A stretch of DNA of 64,000 nucleotides from Stenotrophomonas rhizophila (GCF_000661955.1 NZ_CP007597.1:3732318-3796317), one strand, 5' to 3'; positions 18,792 through 27,485 are shown, numbered from the stretch's first letter. Notes: generated by a model not told the origin, from the letters alone. A program made the numbers and translations.

Positions 18792-19619
18792 TCAATCCTG
18801 GCCGAAACAGCTGCGGTCGTCGTTCAGGGCGTCCTGGCACTGCCCCGCGAATTCGGCTTGCCAGCGCGGCAGCGTGAACCCTTCCCTTTCCTGGAAAGAC
18901 ACCGTTTCGCCAGCAAGCACGTAGCAGCGGTTCTGCGACAGTCGCAGCGCCGTCAGGGCGTCACCGGCGGCCCAGCAGTCATCGATGCAGGCCTGCATCA
19001 GCGCGTAGTCCGGATTGGTCTTGACGCCGCCGAAGGCGAAGCCCATCCGCTGCACCAGCGCGATCACCGGGTCGATGCTGGCCGGGGCAGCGCGCAGGAT
19101 GTGCAGCACGCCGGGCGTGGGTATGCCAAACGCCCAGTTGGCAAGCACGGCCGAACGTGCCGCGTCGATCGCCGCATCGCGCTGCCCCTGCCGCATGTAC
19201 TGGCTTGCCAGCAGCGCCCAGCCCTGCTGAAGCTCCGGGAACGCGGCGCATGCGGCGCGCAGCAATTCAATGGCCTGCTCGACCTGCCCCGCCAGCACCT
19301 GCGCACGCGCCTGCTCCAACTGCTCGGTTGGCGAACCGGGATCTTCAACCTCATGCTCGCCATACTCGCCTTCGTTCAGTTCCAGCCAGTGCGAGAACAC
19401 CTGCACCGAGGAATGGCGCAGTTCCATACGCCATTCGTCATGGAACATCTCGCAGACGAAAGGCGCATCTCCTTCACGCCCCAACGGCCAATACAGCCCG
19501 AAACAATCGCCGTTGCCAAGCGCGCCTTCCGCGATCGACACAAACCCCTGAGGGGGATACGGTCCGCGCGCCACATCACTGTCGAAACTGAGCGCATTGA
19601 ATTGACCAGAGAGGCGCAT
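18792..19619 (-). CDS. Hypothetical protein with SUKH-like N-terminus and helical repeats
   Basis: The product, 275 residues from the chosen start, is not firmly recognised. Its N-terminal third (GFVSIAEGALGNGDCFGLYW, then SVQVFSHWLEL) recalls SMI1/KNR4 (SUKH) domains, which often occur in toxin-immunity proteins. Residues from about 95 to 175 look like TPR-type helical repeats (LEQARAQVLAGQVEQAIELL). The start at 19619 has GGAAAG upstream and a GATAAT-like -10 element. An ATG at 19694 would add 25 residues and leave only 17 bases to ybaK. Function is unknown, and no toxin gene is adjacent. Confidence 0.7.
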   Translation of the reverse strand: MRLSGQFNALSFDSDVARGPYPPQGFVSIAEGALGNGDCFGLYWPLGREGDAPFVCEMFHDEWRMELRHSSVQVFSHWLELNEGEYGEHEVEDPGSPTEQLEQARAQVLAGQVEQAIELLRAACAAFPELQQGWALLASQYMRQGQRDAAIDAARSAVLANWAFGIPTPGVLHILRAAPASIDPVIALVQRMGFAFGGVKTNPDYALMQACIDDCWAAGDALTALRLSQNRCYVLAGETVSFQEREGFTLPRWQAEFAGQCQDALNDDRSCFGQD

Positions 19620-19711
19620 GGGATCTTTCCAGACGGGAATGTCACCATTATCGCCGCGGTCGCAGTAGCCTCGGTCAAGGCAGCCGGTCCGCACCGCGCT
19701 ACGATGCCCCT

Positions 19712-20185
19712 ATGACCCCGGCCATCAACCTGCTCAAGAAGCACGGCATCGTTCACAGCGTGCTGTCCTACCCCCACGATCCCGATGCCGCCTCCTACGG
19801 CGGCGAAGCGGTGCAGCAGCTCGGGCTGGACCCGGCGCAGGTGTTCAAGACCCTGCTGGCCAGCACCGAGAAGCACGAACTGCTGGTGGCGATCGTGCCG
19901 GTCAGCGGCACGCTCGACCTGAAGGCGCTGGCCGAGGCCGCCGGCTGCAAGAAGTGCGAGATGGCCGACGTGGAGCAGGCGCAGCGCGCCACCGGCTATC
20001 TGGTCGGCGGCATCAGTCCGCTGGGACAGAAGAAGCGGCACCGCACCTTCCTGGAGGCCAGCGCGCAGGCGCTGCCGGTGGTGCACGTGAGTGCCGGGCG
20101 GCGCGGGCTGGAAGTGGCGCTGGCACCGGCCGACCTGCTGCAGCTCACCGGCGGCGCATACGCACCGATCGGCAAGACGCGATGA
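19712..20185 (+). CDS. ybaK: Cys-tRNA(Pro)/Cys-tRNA(Cys) deacylase YbaK/EbsC
   Basis: The 157-residue protein has the YbaK/aaRS-editing fold. It shows KTLLASTEKHELLVAIVPVSG, with the conserved Lys, and the later GYLVGGISPLGQKKR, which matches the YbaK subgroup. These enzymes hydrolyse mischarged Cys-tRNA(Pro) in the cytoplasm and so guard translation accuracy. The stop overlaps the next start as ATGA, so a small hypothetical protein is co-translated with it. Confidence 0.93.
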   Translation: MTPAINLLKKHGIVHSVLSYPHDPDAASYGGEAVQQLGLDPAQVFKTLLASTEKHELLVAIVPVSGTLDLKALAEAAGCKKCEMADVEQAQRATGYLVGGISPLGQKKRHRTFLEASAQALPVVHVSAGRRGLEVALAPADLLQLTGGAYAPIGKTR

Positions 20186-20691
20186 TCGGCAGCCTGTTCG
20201 AGCGTCTGTTCGGCACGCCCCTGCCGCCGCTGCAGGAAGGCCGCCCCGGCACCGCCCTGCTGCGGGCGCTGGGCAGTGGCGACTACGGCCTGCTGCGCAC
20301 CGCAGCGGCCTCCATCGCCCTCAGCCGCGAGGCGGCCCTGCTGGATGACCTGGCGTTGCAGTTGCCGTACGTGGAGGCAGCCCGGGCACGCTACAACACC
20401 GACCCGCAGTGGATCCGCGAGCACTACGAACTGGACTTCGTGCTGCGCAAACTGCGCCACTGGCGTGATCGCAGTGGCTGCCTGTGCCAACTGTATCCAC
20501 ACTGGATGCATTACGAGCCCGGGCGCGAGATCGCCAACGGCCACGTGACGCCCATCGCGACCGGCGTCGCCGAGGGTGGCTGGGGCGATACGCAGGACGC
20601 CACCTGCACCGTGTGCGGGCGCGGGTGGCGCTGCACCGACCGCGAGTATCACGCGCCGTGGTGGGAGTGGACCCCACTGCCGCATCGCTGA
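20182..20691 (+). CDS. Hypothetical protein with a Cys-x2-Cys motif
   Basis: The 169-residue protein is not recognised. The N-terminal half is helical and Leu/Ala-rich. The C-terminal half holds Trp-rich and Cys-containing segments (GCLCQLYPHWMHYEPG and ATCTVCGRGWRCTDREYHAPW), which could bind zinc. No signal peptide or membrane helix is seen. It overlaps the ybaK stop by four bases, so it may be expressed with YbaK, but no functional link is known. Codon use resembles its neighbours. Confidence 0.68.
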   Translation: MIGSLFERLFGTPLPPLQEGRPGTALLRALGSGDYGLLRTAAASIALSREAALLDDLALQLPYVEAARARYNTDPQWIREHYELDFVLRKLRHWRDRSGCLCQLYPHWMHYEPGREIANGHVTPIATGVAEGGWGDTQDATCTVCGRGWRCTDREYHAPWWEWTPLPHR

Positions 20692-20705
20692 TCGTGACCC
20701 CGGGG

Positions 20706-20728
20706 GTAGAGCCACGCCATGCGTGGCT
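20706..20728 (+). repeat. SMAG repeat
   Basis: GTAG is followed by a GCCACGC/GCGTGGC palindrome, lying between the hypothetical gene and the converging lipoprotein gene. Confidence 0.78.
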
Positions 20729-20771
20729 ACCGAAGCCCGCGCCGGCAAAGACCGCACGTGACGTGGGCTGA

Positions 20772-21440
20772 CTAGTTCAACGTGAAGTTCACCGGCACCC
20801 GGAGCCGGGAAATTTCCGGCTGCTTGCCTCGGGCGTCAAACGTCCAGTCCTGCGCGGCCGCCATTGCTGCCTCATCCAGGTCCGCATGGCCACTGGATCG
20901 CTCCAGCACCGCGCCGAGCGTCCGGTTCTGATCGTCAATCAACATGATCAACACCGCTTCCCCCTGTCGTCCTTCCCGGTAGGCACTGGCAGGGTACCGG
21001 GGAGGATTCATCCGGGTACTGTAGATCGAGACGTCGCTGTCTTCCGGACCCGGCTCTGGCGTGGAGGCCACACCGAATACGCACCGCTTGTGCGGGACGG
21101 GCTGGGTCAACGTCAGGCGCATCCGGACCGGTTGGGTATCGGTGTCGTCACCGGCAAGCGGCTCGCTCTCATCGGTCACCACGACCTCGCCACAACGGCG
21201 TGTCGCCAAGGCGGCCAGCAGGGAGGCCTGCGAACGCGCCGCCGCGGCGCTGGTGGCCACCGCCTCGAAACGGCATCCCGCCGTGCCCTGCTCCAGGTGC
21301 GGCGCCGACATCCGAGAATCGATATAGCCGCTCGAGGGCAACATTCGACACCCTTCCTGTGCCCCCAGATCCGCGGCAGGTGTCGCACAGCCTGTCGAGA
21401 GCGAAGCAGTCAGAAGCAGCAGGGCGCATCGATTGCGCAT
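20772..21440 (-). CDS. Predicted lipoprotein with a TonB-like C-terminal domain
   Basis: The start at 21440 gives a 222-residue protein whose N-terminus is a lipoprotein signal peptide, with the cysteine in LSTGCATP. An upstream ATG at 21659 would bury this signal. Residues from about 145 to the end resemble the TonB C-terminal fold (PRYPASAYREGRQGEAVLIM, then SGHADLDEAAMAAAQDWTF). There is no transmembrane energiser helix of the classic TonB kind, so it is probably an envelope-anchored protein that borrows this fold. The function is unknown. Confidence in the domain is moderate to good. Confidence 0.75.
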   Translation of the reverse strand: MRNRCALLLLTASLSTGCATPAADLGAQEGCRMLPSSGYIDSRMSAPHLEQGTAGCRFEAVATSAAAARSQASLLAALATRRCGEVVVTDESEPLAGDDTDTQPVRMRLTLTQPVPHKRCVFGVASTPEPGPEDSDVSIYSTRMNPPRYPASAYREGRQGEAVLIMLIDDQNRTLGAVLERSSGHADLDEAAMAAAQDWTFDARGKQPEISRLRVPVNFTLN

Positions 21441-21662
21441 GGTCGGTCCTCCGTGAAAGGGCCGGAGTCTAGCAATGCACCCGCGCGCGATCGGGGCCGA
21501 CATCACATACAACGCGTTTGGACGCCTCGTCGTGGGGCCCATCCCAAGGATGGCGGCCCGATCAACTGCAGATATCAAACAATCCGATCGCGGACGCAGT
21601 GTCGGTACCGGCACACAATGCGGGTGCACCCATCCAGCCGGCCGGCCGGCACGATCCAACGG

Positions 21663-22220
21663 TTACGGCCGCCAGTTGGCGTTGCTCTCCCAGAACGCCA
21701 CCGCACGCGCATAGGCCTCGCGGTCGAGCGGCACGCCCGAACCGCCTTCGTCCACACCCAGCGCATTGCGCATCATCGTGATCGGCGCCATCGGCACTTC
21801 GTCCGGCTCGGCGGTGTAGATGCAGCCGACGATGCCCCAGTCGGCGTCGATCGGCGAGCCTTCCTTGGCCAGCTGCTCGGCGCTGTAGAGGATCACCACC
21901 AGGTAGTTCGCGCGCGGCGATTCCACGCCCTCGAACCAGCGCACCAGCACCGGCAGTTCGTTGCGGTTGCGCGCTTCGTACGCACTGTGCAGCTGGTGGC
22001 GGTTGGCGTCGGTGATCGGCACGGTCAGGCAGCGCGTGCTGGTCCAGTTCTCGTACACGAACAGCTTGCAGAACGGCGCGTAGCCGTCGAGCACCTTGAA
22101 CGGCGCATGCGCGTTGAGGTGCGCCTGGAACTGTTCGGCGGTGCAGTCCTGGATGGTGTTGCCGCGTGGGACGCGCGGGAACAGGCGGGGACGGGCGAAT
22201 TCGGTGAGGACGATGGACAT
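21663..22220 (-). CDS. DUF3228 family protein
   Basis: The 185-residue protein begins MSIVLTEFARPRLFPRVPRG. Its pattern (FQAHLNAHAPFKVLDGYAPF, then FCKLFVYENWTST, then DWGIVGCIYTAEPDE and PMAPITMMRNALG) is that of the DUF3228 family of uncharacterised cytoplasmic proteins. The start at 22220 was chosen over a distant upstream ATG at 22484 because family members begin here. A 222-base region between it and the lipoprotein gene contains no gene or clear signal that I can support. Confidence 0.78.
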   Translation of the reverse strand: MSIVLTEFARPRLFPRVPRGNTIQDCTAEQFQAHLNAHAPFKVLDGYAPFCKLFVYENWTSTRCLTVPITDANRHQLHSAYEARNRNELPVLVRWFEGVESPRANYLVVILYSAEQLAKEGSPIDADWGIVGCIYTAEPDEVPMAPITMMRNALGVDEGGSGVPLDREAYARAVAFWESNANWRP

Positions 22221-22384
22221 GGGGCACGCGATGGCTGGCAAGCGCAGAGGGTAACCCAGGGCGTGTGCGTCAACGCGCTTTCCGCGCGCCAGCGGTCGAG
22301 GCCGCGGCACTGGAAAGACGCGCGCATGTGTAGGAATCTCTGGCAACCGGGTCGCGTCGCGCCCCTGTCCAAGGATGAAGCGCC

Positions 22385-23917
22385 ATGCCTGCAGCAAAGG
22401 AAGCAGGACCCACCACCGCGTTGCGCCGCCGGTTACGCGTTGCCCTGCGCGCGGGGATGATCTGCGTAGCGGGCGGGCTCGCACTGTGCGTCCTTTGCCT
22501 GTGGTGGCCCAGCCCGCCGGCCCCGCTTCCGGAGGCTGCCAACAGCCGCCTGATCGTCAATGCGCGCATCATCGACGTGCGCCTTGGCAGCGCGGGTTCG
22601 CCTACCCACGTACTGGTCGAAGCAGGACGGATCGTGCAGGTAGGACCGGCGGTGAAGGCCGACGCAGGCGTGCCGGTGTTCGACGCCGCGGGAGGCTACC
22701 TGCTGCCCGGCTTCTGGGACATGCACACGCATGCCTTCCAGCTGTCGCCCCAGCTGCACTTCCCCGTGTCCGTGGCCAACGGCATCACCGGAACGCGCGA
22801 CATGATGGATTGTCCGCAGGTCCGGGACAGCCTGATCGCCTGCGTGGCCGCCAAACGCCGTTGGACCCGACTGGCCGAAGCCGGTCGCATGACGGCACCG
22901 CGCTTCGTGGAAGTGGCCAGCTTCTACTTCGAGGACCCCGCGATGACCCCGGCGCAGGCGGCAGCGCGTGCGGCGGTCTATCAGGCCAGGGGCGTGGACG
23001 CGTTGAAGGTCTACAACAAGGTCGCGCCAGCCACCTATCTGCGGCTGGCAGCCGAGGCGCGGCGCCTGGACATGCCCTTGGTCGGGCACCTGCCCAAGGC
23101 AATCCGCCTGGACGATGCCCTGCGGCAAGGTCAACACAGCTTCGAACACGCCCATCTGCTCGCCCGTCACTGCTTCCGCGATGCAGACCACTGGCGCAGC
23201 GGTGCGCTGGATCAGCTCGATCCCATCGAGCTGACCGAACGCATGGTGGCCGGGTATGACGCGGCGGCCTGCCAGCGGGGCATCGATGCGATGCGCGCGG
23301 CAGGCAGCTGGTGGGTCCCCACCCACGTCACCCGCGAAGAGGATGCGCGCGCGACGGACCCCTCGTTCCTCGACGACCCACGGCTGGTCTATCTCGACCC
23401 GCTGTCGCGCTGGGCCTACAAGGACGATCTGGCCGCGACGGCGGCGCGATACCCGGGTCCACGTGGCCACGCCGCACTCAACCGCTACTTCGATCACGGC
23501 CTGGCGTTGACCGCCGCGGCGTACCGCGCAGGCGTACCGGTGCTGGTCGGTACGGATACGGCCATTGGGGGCTTCCGCTTCCACGACGAGATGGCGCTGC
23601 TGGTGCGCGCCGGACTGTCGCCGGCCGACGTACTGCGCGCGGCGACACTGGATGCCGCCCGCTACGCGGGGAAGGAACACGAGCATGGTTCGGTGGAGGT
23701 CGGCATGCTCGCCGACATGGTTCTGCTCGATGCAAATCCCCTGGAAGACATCGCCCATACACGCCGGATCCAAGCCGTGTTCATGGGCGGGCGATTGCAC
23801 GACCGGAAACACCTGGACGACCTGTTGGCGTTCGCCCGCGCCCAGGCGCGATCACCCGCGGTGTCGGCCAAGCTGGTGTGGGGTTTCCTGCGCAGCCCGG
23901 TCAGCGCGGAGCTGTGA
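22385..23917 (+). CDS. Amidohydrolase-family protein with an N-terminal membrane anchor
   Basis: The 510-residue protein starts with a basic segment and a hydrophobic helix at residues 22-42, so it is probably exported and anchored. The amidohydrolase barrel follows. The metal-binding motif is LPGFWDMHTHAF near residue 115, a lysine is present in VDALKVYNKV (the carboxylated lysine position), histidines are in LVGHLPK and HSFEHAH, and the catalytic aspartate is in LVGTDTAIGG. This matches the imidazolonepropionase-like branch, often annotated as metal-dependent hydrolase or prolidase-like. The substrate is unknown. It is not clearly in an operon. Confidence 0.82.
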   Translation: MPAAKEAGPTTALRRRLRVALRAGMICVAGGLALCVLCLWWPSPPAPLPEAANSRLIVNARIIDVRLGSAGSPTHVLVEAGRIVQVGPAVKADAGVPVFDAAGGYLLPGFWDMHTHAFQLSPQLHFPVSVANGITGTRDMMDCPQVRDSLIACVAAKRRWTRLAEAGRMTAPRFVEVASFYFEDPAMTPAQAAARAAVYQARGVDALKVYNKVAPATYLRLAAEARRLDMPLVGHLPKAIRLDDALRQGQHSFEHAHLLARHCFRDADHWRSGALDQLDPIELTERMVAGYDAAACQRGIDAMRAAGSWWVPTHVTREEDARATDPSFLDDPRLVYLDPLSRWAYKDDLAATAARYPGPRGHAALNRYFDHGLALTAAAYRAGVPVLVGTDTAIGGFRFHDEMALLVRAGLSPADVLRAATLDAARYAGKEHEHGSVEVGMLADMVLLDANPLEDIAHTRRIQAVFMGGRLHDRKHLDDLLAFARAQARSPAVSAKLVWGFLRSPVSAEL

Positions 23918-23952
23918 TCGTCCAGCCCCGGTCTGCATGACACGCTACGCCA

Positions 23953-24831
23953 TCAGCCCAGGATCGCCTCCAGTGCCTGTTCCAATCTCGGGTGCTTGAA
24001 CACGTAGCCGCCCTCCAGCGCGCGCGCCGGCACCACGTTCTGGCCGGTGAGCAGCAGCCCGGCCATTTCCCCGAACGCCAGCTTCAGCGCGAAGGCCGGC
24101 GTGGTCAGCAGCGCAGGCCGGCCCAGCACCTTGGCCAGCGTGCGCGCGAACTCGGCATTGGTCACCGCCGCCGGTGCAGTGCCGTTGTAGGCGCCGCGGG
24201 CAGTGTCGTTGCTCAGCAGCCACAGGATCAGCCCGACCAGGTCGGCACGATGGATCCAGCTCATCCATTGGTCGCCATCGCCCATCGGCCCGCCCAGGCC
24301 CAGCCGGAACGGCGGCAGCATCCGCGCCAGCGCGCCGCCGTCGCGATCGAGCACGATGCCGGTGCGCACCACGCAGGTGCGTATGCCCAGCGCGTCGGCC
24401 TTGAACGCCTCGGCCTCCCACTGCCGGCACAGCATCGCGGCGAAGTCATGCCCGGGCGAGGCGGCCTCGTCCAGCGGGGTGGCATCCCCCGGCCCGTAGT
24501 AGCCAATCGCCGAACCGGATACCAGCACCTGCGGCGGCGTCGGCAATGCCTGCATCCACGCCAGCAGCGCGCGCGTGGTGCCGATCCGGGAGGCGTGGAA
24601 GGCCTGCTTGCGGGCGTCGGTCCAGCGCCCCTCGGTCAGCGGCTCCCCGGCCAGGTTGACCACCGCCTGCACCGGTCCCACGTCGTCCAGTTGCCCCACG
24701 TACTGCACGCCCGGCGGCGGGGTGCGGCCGGGGGTCCGGGTGAGCACGGTTACCCGATGCCCCTGTTCCAGCAGACGTTCGCATAACTGGCGCCCAATGA
24801 AACCCGTGCCGCCGGTGATCAGGATGTCCAT
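23953..24831 (-). CDS. TIGR01777-type NAD-dependent epimerase/dehydratase (YfcH-like)
   Basis: The 292-residue protein begins MDILITGGTGFIGRQLCERL, the Rossmann dinucleotide-binding loop of the extended short-chain dehydrogenase family. VNLAGEPLTEGRW and a YYGPGDATPLDE segment follow, and the C-terminal half has the DUF1731-like region (GDGDQWMSWIHRADLVGLI). This is the YfcH/TIGR01777 group, whose substrate is not known. The start at 24831 fits the conserved Rossmann start better than 24885. The gene is divergent to metF, with 123 bases between starts. Confidence 0.88.
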   Translation of the reverse strand: MDILITGGTGFIGRQLCERLLEQGHRVTVLTRTPGRTPPPGVQYVGQLDDVGPVQAVVNLAGEPLTEGRWTDARKQAFHASRIGTTRALLAWMQALPTPPQVLVSGSAIGYYGPGDATPLDEAASPGHDFAAMLCRQWEAEAFKADALGIRTCVVRTGIVLDRDGGALARMLPPFRLGLGGPMGDGDQWMSWIHRADLVGLILWLLSNDTARGAYNGTAPAAVTNAEFARTLAKVLGRPALLTTPAFALKLAFGEMAGLLLTGQNVVPARALEGGYVFKHPRLEQALEAILG

Positions 24832-24902
24832 CTTCACTCCGCCCTCTCTGGACAGGCACTGTAATCGACATCGCGTGCAGGTCACGGCAGCACTCTTTTA
24901 CA

Positions 24903-24916
24903 TTCATCGCGATGAA
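24903..24916. promoter_or_regulatory. Palindromic candidate operator upstream of metF
   Basis: A perfect 14-base palindrome, TTCATCGCGATGAA, lies 38 bases before the metF start and is followed by a partly similar GCGATATGATG. Methionine-cycle genes in proteobacteria are often controlled by MetR-, MetJ- or SahR-type repressors that bind such palindromes. Which one would act here cannot be told. Confidence 0.45.
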
Positions 24917-24954
24917 GCGATATGATGGCCGCACACCCGCTGCCGCCGCCGCCC

Positions 24955-25782
24955 ATGACCGCCATCAGCTTCGAGTTCTACCCGCCCAAGACCGATGACC
25001 AGCGCGCCCAGCTCGACCGCACCGCGGCCAAGCTGAAGGCGTTCGCGCCGGAGTATGTGTCGTGTACGTTCGGTGCCGGCGGCTCGACCCTCAGCTACAC
25101 CTCCGAAACCGTGCGCCACCTCAAGCAGCACCACGGGTTCGAGGCCGCACCGCACCTGTCCTGCGTGGGCGGCAGCCGCGAGGAAATCCGTGAACTGCTC
25201 AAGCTGTACCGCGCCATCGGGTGCCGCCGCATCGTCGCCCTGCGCGGCGACCTGCCCTCGGGCATGGGCCACCCCGGCGACCTGCGCTATGCGTCAGACC
25301 TGATCAGCTTCATCCGGGCCGAGCACGGTGATGCGTTCCGCATCGAAGTGGGCGCCTACCCGGAGACGCACCCGCAGGCCAACGACGCGCTGCTGGACCT
25401 GAAGCACTTCAAGACCAAGATCGATGCCGGTGCCGATGCCGCGATCACCCAGTACTTCTTCAACGCCGATGCGTACTTCCATTTCGTCGATGCGGTGCGC
25501 GCGCTCGGGGTCACCGTGCCGATCGTGCCGGGCATCATGCCGATCTCCAACTTCAGCCAGCTGCGCCGCTTCTCCGAGCAGTGCGGCGCGGAGATCCCGC
25601 GCTGGATCGGCAAGAAGATGCAGGCCTACGGCGACGATGCCGAATCGGTGCGCGCGTTCGGTGCGGAAGTGGTCGCCGGGCTGTGCGAACGGCTGGTGGC
25701 CGGCGGCGCGCCGGGGCTGCATTTCTACACCCTCAACCTGGCCAAGCCGACCACCCAGGTGTTGAAGCTGCTCAAGGGCTGA
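24955..25782 (+). CDS. metF: Methylenetetrahydrofolate reductase
   Basis: The 275-residue FAD enzyme reduces methylene-tetrahydrofolate to methyl-tetrahydrofolate, the methyl donor for methionine synthesis. Signatures are SFEFYPPKT at the N-terminus, CTFGAGGSTL near residue 35, RGDLPSG near residue 98, and ITQYFFNADAYF near residue 160. The start at 24955 gives the normal family length, while an ATG at 24922 would add eleven mostly proline residues. No SAH riboswitch is seen directly ahead of it. It is monocistronic here, between a divergent epimerase gene and a small exported-protein gene. Confidence 0.95.
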   Translation: MTAISFEFYPPKTDDQRAQLDRTAAKLKAFAPEYVSCTFGAGGSTLSYTSETVRHLKQHHGFEAAPHLSCVGGSREEIRELLKLYRAIGCRRIVALRGDLPSGMGHPGDLRYASDLISFIRAEHGDAFRIEVGAYPETHPQANDALLDLKHFKTKIDAGADAAITQYFFNADAYFHFVDAVRALGVTVPIVPGIMPISNFSQLRRFSEQCGAEIPRWIGKKMQAYGDDAESVRAFGAEVVAGLCERLVAGGAPGLHFYTLNLAKPTTQVLKLLKG

Positions 25783-25798
25783 CACCGGCGCAAATCGC

Positions 25799-25826
25799 TT
25801 GCAGATAACGCCGGCGCGGCTACTCT
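25799..25826 (+). promoter_or_regulatory. Candidate promoter of the DUF4124-like gene
   Basis: TTGCAG (25799-25804) and TACTCT (25821-25826) are spaced by 16 bases. The ATG follows at 25833, so the leader would be only a few bases long. Confidence 0.35.
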
Positions 25827-25832
25827 GCTGCG

Positions 25833-26417
25833 ATGAAACTGCTTCTGCCGCTCCTGCTGTGCGCGCTGTGCCTGCCTGCCCCGGCATCGGCGCAGGCGCA
25901 GCGCGTGAACCGGTGTACCAACGCGCAGGGCCAGACCGTCTTCACCGACCGTCGCTGCGATGCGCTTGGCGCCACCGAGCGGATGCCGGCCCGCACGCCC
26001 ACCGTGGGCAACACCGGCATCTACCGCGCCGGCTGCGCGCGTCGGCTCAGCGAGTTGACCGGACAGATCCGCGATGCGGTCAGCCTGCAGGACGTGAACC
26101 GGCTGTCGTCCATCTATCTGTGGAACAACGTCTCCAACGCCACTGCCAACCAGATCATCGGGCGGCTGGAATCGGTGGTGCAGCGGCCGCTGGTGGACAT
26201 CGCACCGGTGTATCCGGCCAGCGATGAGAGTGCGGTGGTGGCGCCTGACGCTGCGCCGGTGCTGGGAAGCGATGGACTGCCGCTGGCGGAGGTGGCGCCG
26301 CGGCGGCCGCGCCCGGTGGGGCTGCGGTTGGAGCAGACGCTGGGCAACACCGCGACGCCGGCGCGCACGGTGTTCGGGCTGCGGCGGCAGTACGGGTGTT
26401 TTTGGATCACCCTGTAG
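25833..26417 (+). CDS. Exported protein with an N-terminal DUF4124-like region
   Basis: The 194-residue product has a clear signal peptide (MKLLLPLLLCALCLPAPASA, cleavage near residue 21). The mature N-terminus, RCTNAQGQTVFTDRRC, resembles the short DUF4124 motif found in many Xanthomonadaceae envelope proteins, and the flanking cysteines may form a disulfide. The middle is polar and the C-terminus ends with a Cys in YGCFWITL. No function is known. A promoter very close to the ATG suggests a short or absent leader. The TAG stop is contributed by the GTAG of a repeat. Confidence 0.78.
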   Translation: MKLLLPLLLCALCLPAPASAQAQRVNRCTNAQGQTVFTDRRCDALGATERMPARTPTVGNTGIYRAGCARRLSELTGQIRDAVSLQDVNRLSSIYLWNNVSNATANQIIGRLESVVQRPLVDIAPVYPASDESAVVAPDAAPVLGSDGLPLAEVAPRRPRPVGLRLEQTLGNTATPARTVFGLRRQYGCFWITL

Positions 26418-26525
26418 CGCCGGGCTCTGCCCGGCAGAGGGAATCGCCAGGCATGGCGGCCCGGCGGCATGAAGTGCCGGGCTCTGCCCGGTGGCATGAA
26501 GTGCCGGCCAGCGGCCGGCACTACC
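26414..26525. repeat. SMAG cluster (three palindromes) overlapping a stop codon
   Basis: The first element (26414-26436) starts with the GTAG whose TAG is the stop of the upstream gene. A second GCCGGGCTCTGCCCGG palindrome follows at about 26475-26492, and an opposing copy ending in CACTACC lies at 26501-26525, seven bases before the end of the Nudix-ThiE gene. Confidence 0.85.
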
Positions 26526-26531
26526 GCGGGG

Positions 26532-27485
26532 TCAGGTGGGCCAGAGCGCGCGGATGGCGGCGATGCCCTGGGCGCCGTGTCGGCGGGCCTGTTCGATGTC
26601 GTCCGGGTGCAGGCCACCCAGCGCATACAGCGGCAGCGAGACCTGCTCGCGCAGGGCTTCGAATGCGTCCCAGCCCAGCGGCGTGCCGCCAGGATGGCTG
26701 GCGCTGGGCTGGACCGGGCCGAGCACGGCGAAGTCGCAGCCCAGCCGTTGCGCGGCCTGCAGCTGTTCCAGGTCATGGCAGGAGGCGGCCACCAGCTGGT
26801 CGGCCGGCAGCGGGCGGGTGTCCAGCTGCAGCAGCTGTTCACTGCCCAGGTGCACGCCCACGCCCAGCCGCTGGGCCAGGTCGATGTCGCGGTTGAGCAG
26901 CCACTGCACGCGGCCACGGTGCGTCTGGATGGCCTGTTCGGCCAGCGCCACCCGCGCCGGGCTGGCGGGGGTGCGCAGCTGGATGCGGCTGACCCCTGCG
27001 GCCAGTGCCTGGGCCAGGCGCTGGTGCCAGTCGTGGTGGGCCTGGGCGTGGTCGGCCTCGGGCTCGGGGGTGATCAGGTAGCGGTCGGGCTGGCGCAGCG
27101 CGGCCACCACCGGCAGGTCGGCCGGCGGCATCGAATAGCGCGACAGCTTGTCCGGGGTCACCCAGGTGATGGCCTGGCCCTCACGCCCGCGCGGGCTACC
27201 CTTCCAGCTGCTGATCCGGCGTACTTCCAGCCGCAGCCGCTTGTCGGGGTAGATCTGCGGCACGTCCATGATCCACTCGCCCACCTCCGCTTCGATCCCC
27301 AGTTCCTCGCGCAGTTCGCGCACCAGCGCCTGCTCGGAGCTTTCGCCGGGCTCGCGCTTGCCGCCGGGAAACTCCCAGAGGCCGCCCATGTCGCGGTCTT
27401 CGGTACGGCGGTTGAGCAGGATGCGGCCGCGGGCGTCGGTGATGACGCCGGCCACGACGTGGATCGATCGTTTGGGGGATGGCAT
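26532..27485 (-). CDS. Nudix hydrolase fused to a thiamine-phosphate-synthase-like domain
   Basis: The 317-residue protein joins two domains. Residues 1-130 form a MutT-type Nudix domain with the complete box GGKREPGESSEQALVRELRE (G-x5-E-x7-REUxEExGU). Such domains sanitise 8-oxo-dGTP. Residues from about 140 to the end resemble the ThiE/TenI barrel (GVSRIQLRTP, then FAVLGPVQPSASHPG, then PLYALGGLHPDDI). This fusion is a known gammaproteobacterial arrangement, usually annotated as mutT. Whether the ThiE part is active is unclear, since conserved catalytic residues could not be checked in full. The start at 27485 is chosen over 27563, which lies upstream in repeat sequence. Confidence 0.88.
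   Translation of the reverse strand: MPSPKRSIHVVAGVITDARGRILLNRRTEDRDMGGLWEFPGGKREPGESSEQALVRELREELGIEAEVGEWIMDVPQIYPDKRLRLEVRRISSWKGSPRGREGQAITWVTPDKLSRYSMPPADLPVVAALRQPDRYLITPEPEADHAQAHHDWHQRLAQALAAGVSRIQLRTPASPARVALAEQAIQTHRGRVQWLLNRDIDLAQRLGVGVHLGSEQLLQLDTRPLPADQLVAASCHDLEQLQAAQRLGCDFAVLGPVQPSASHPGGTPLGWDAFEALREQVSLPLYALGGLHPDDIEQARRHGAQGIAAIRALWPT

Noticed and set aside
24922..24954. Longer metF start adding eleven residues
   Set aside because: The extra residues are mainly proline and do not match the family N-terminus. The start at 24955 gives the usual length.
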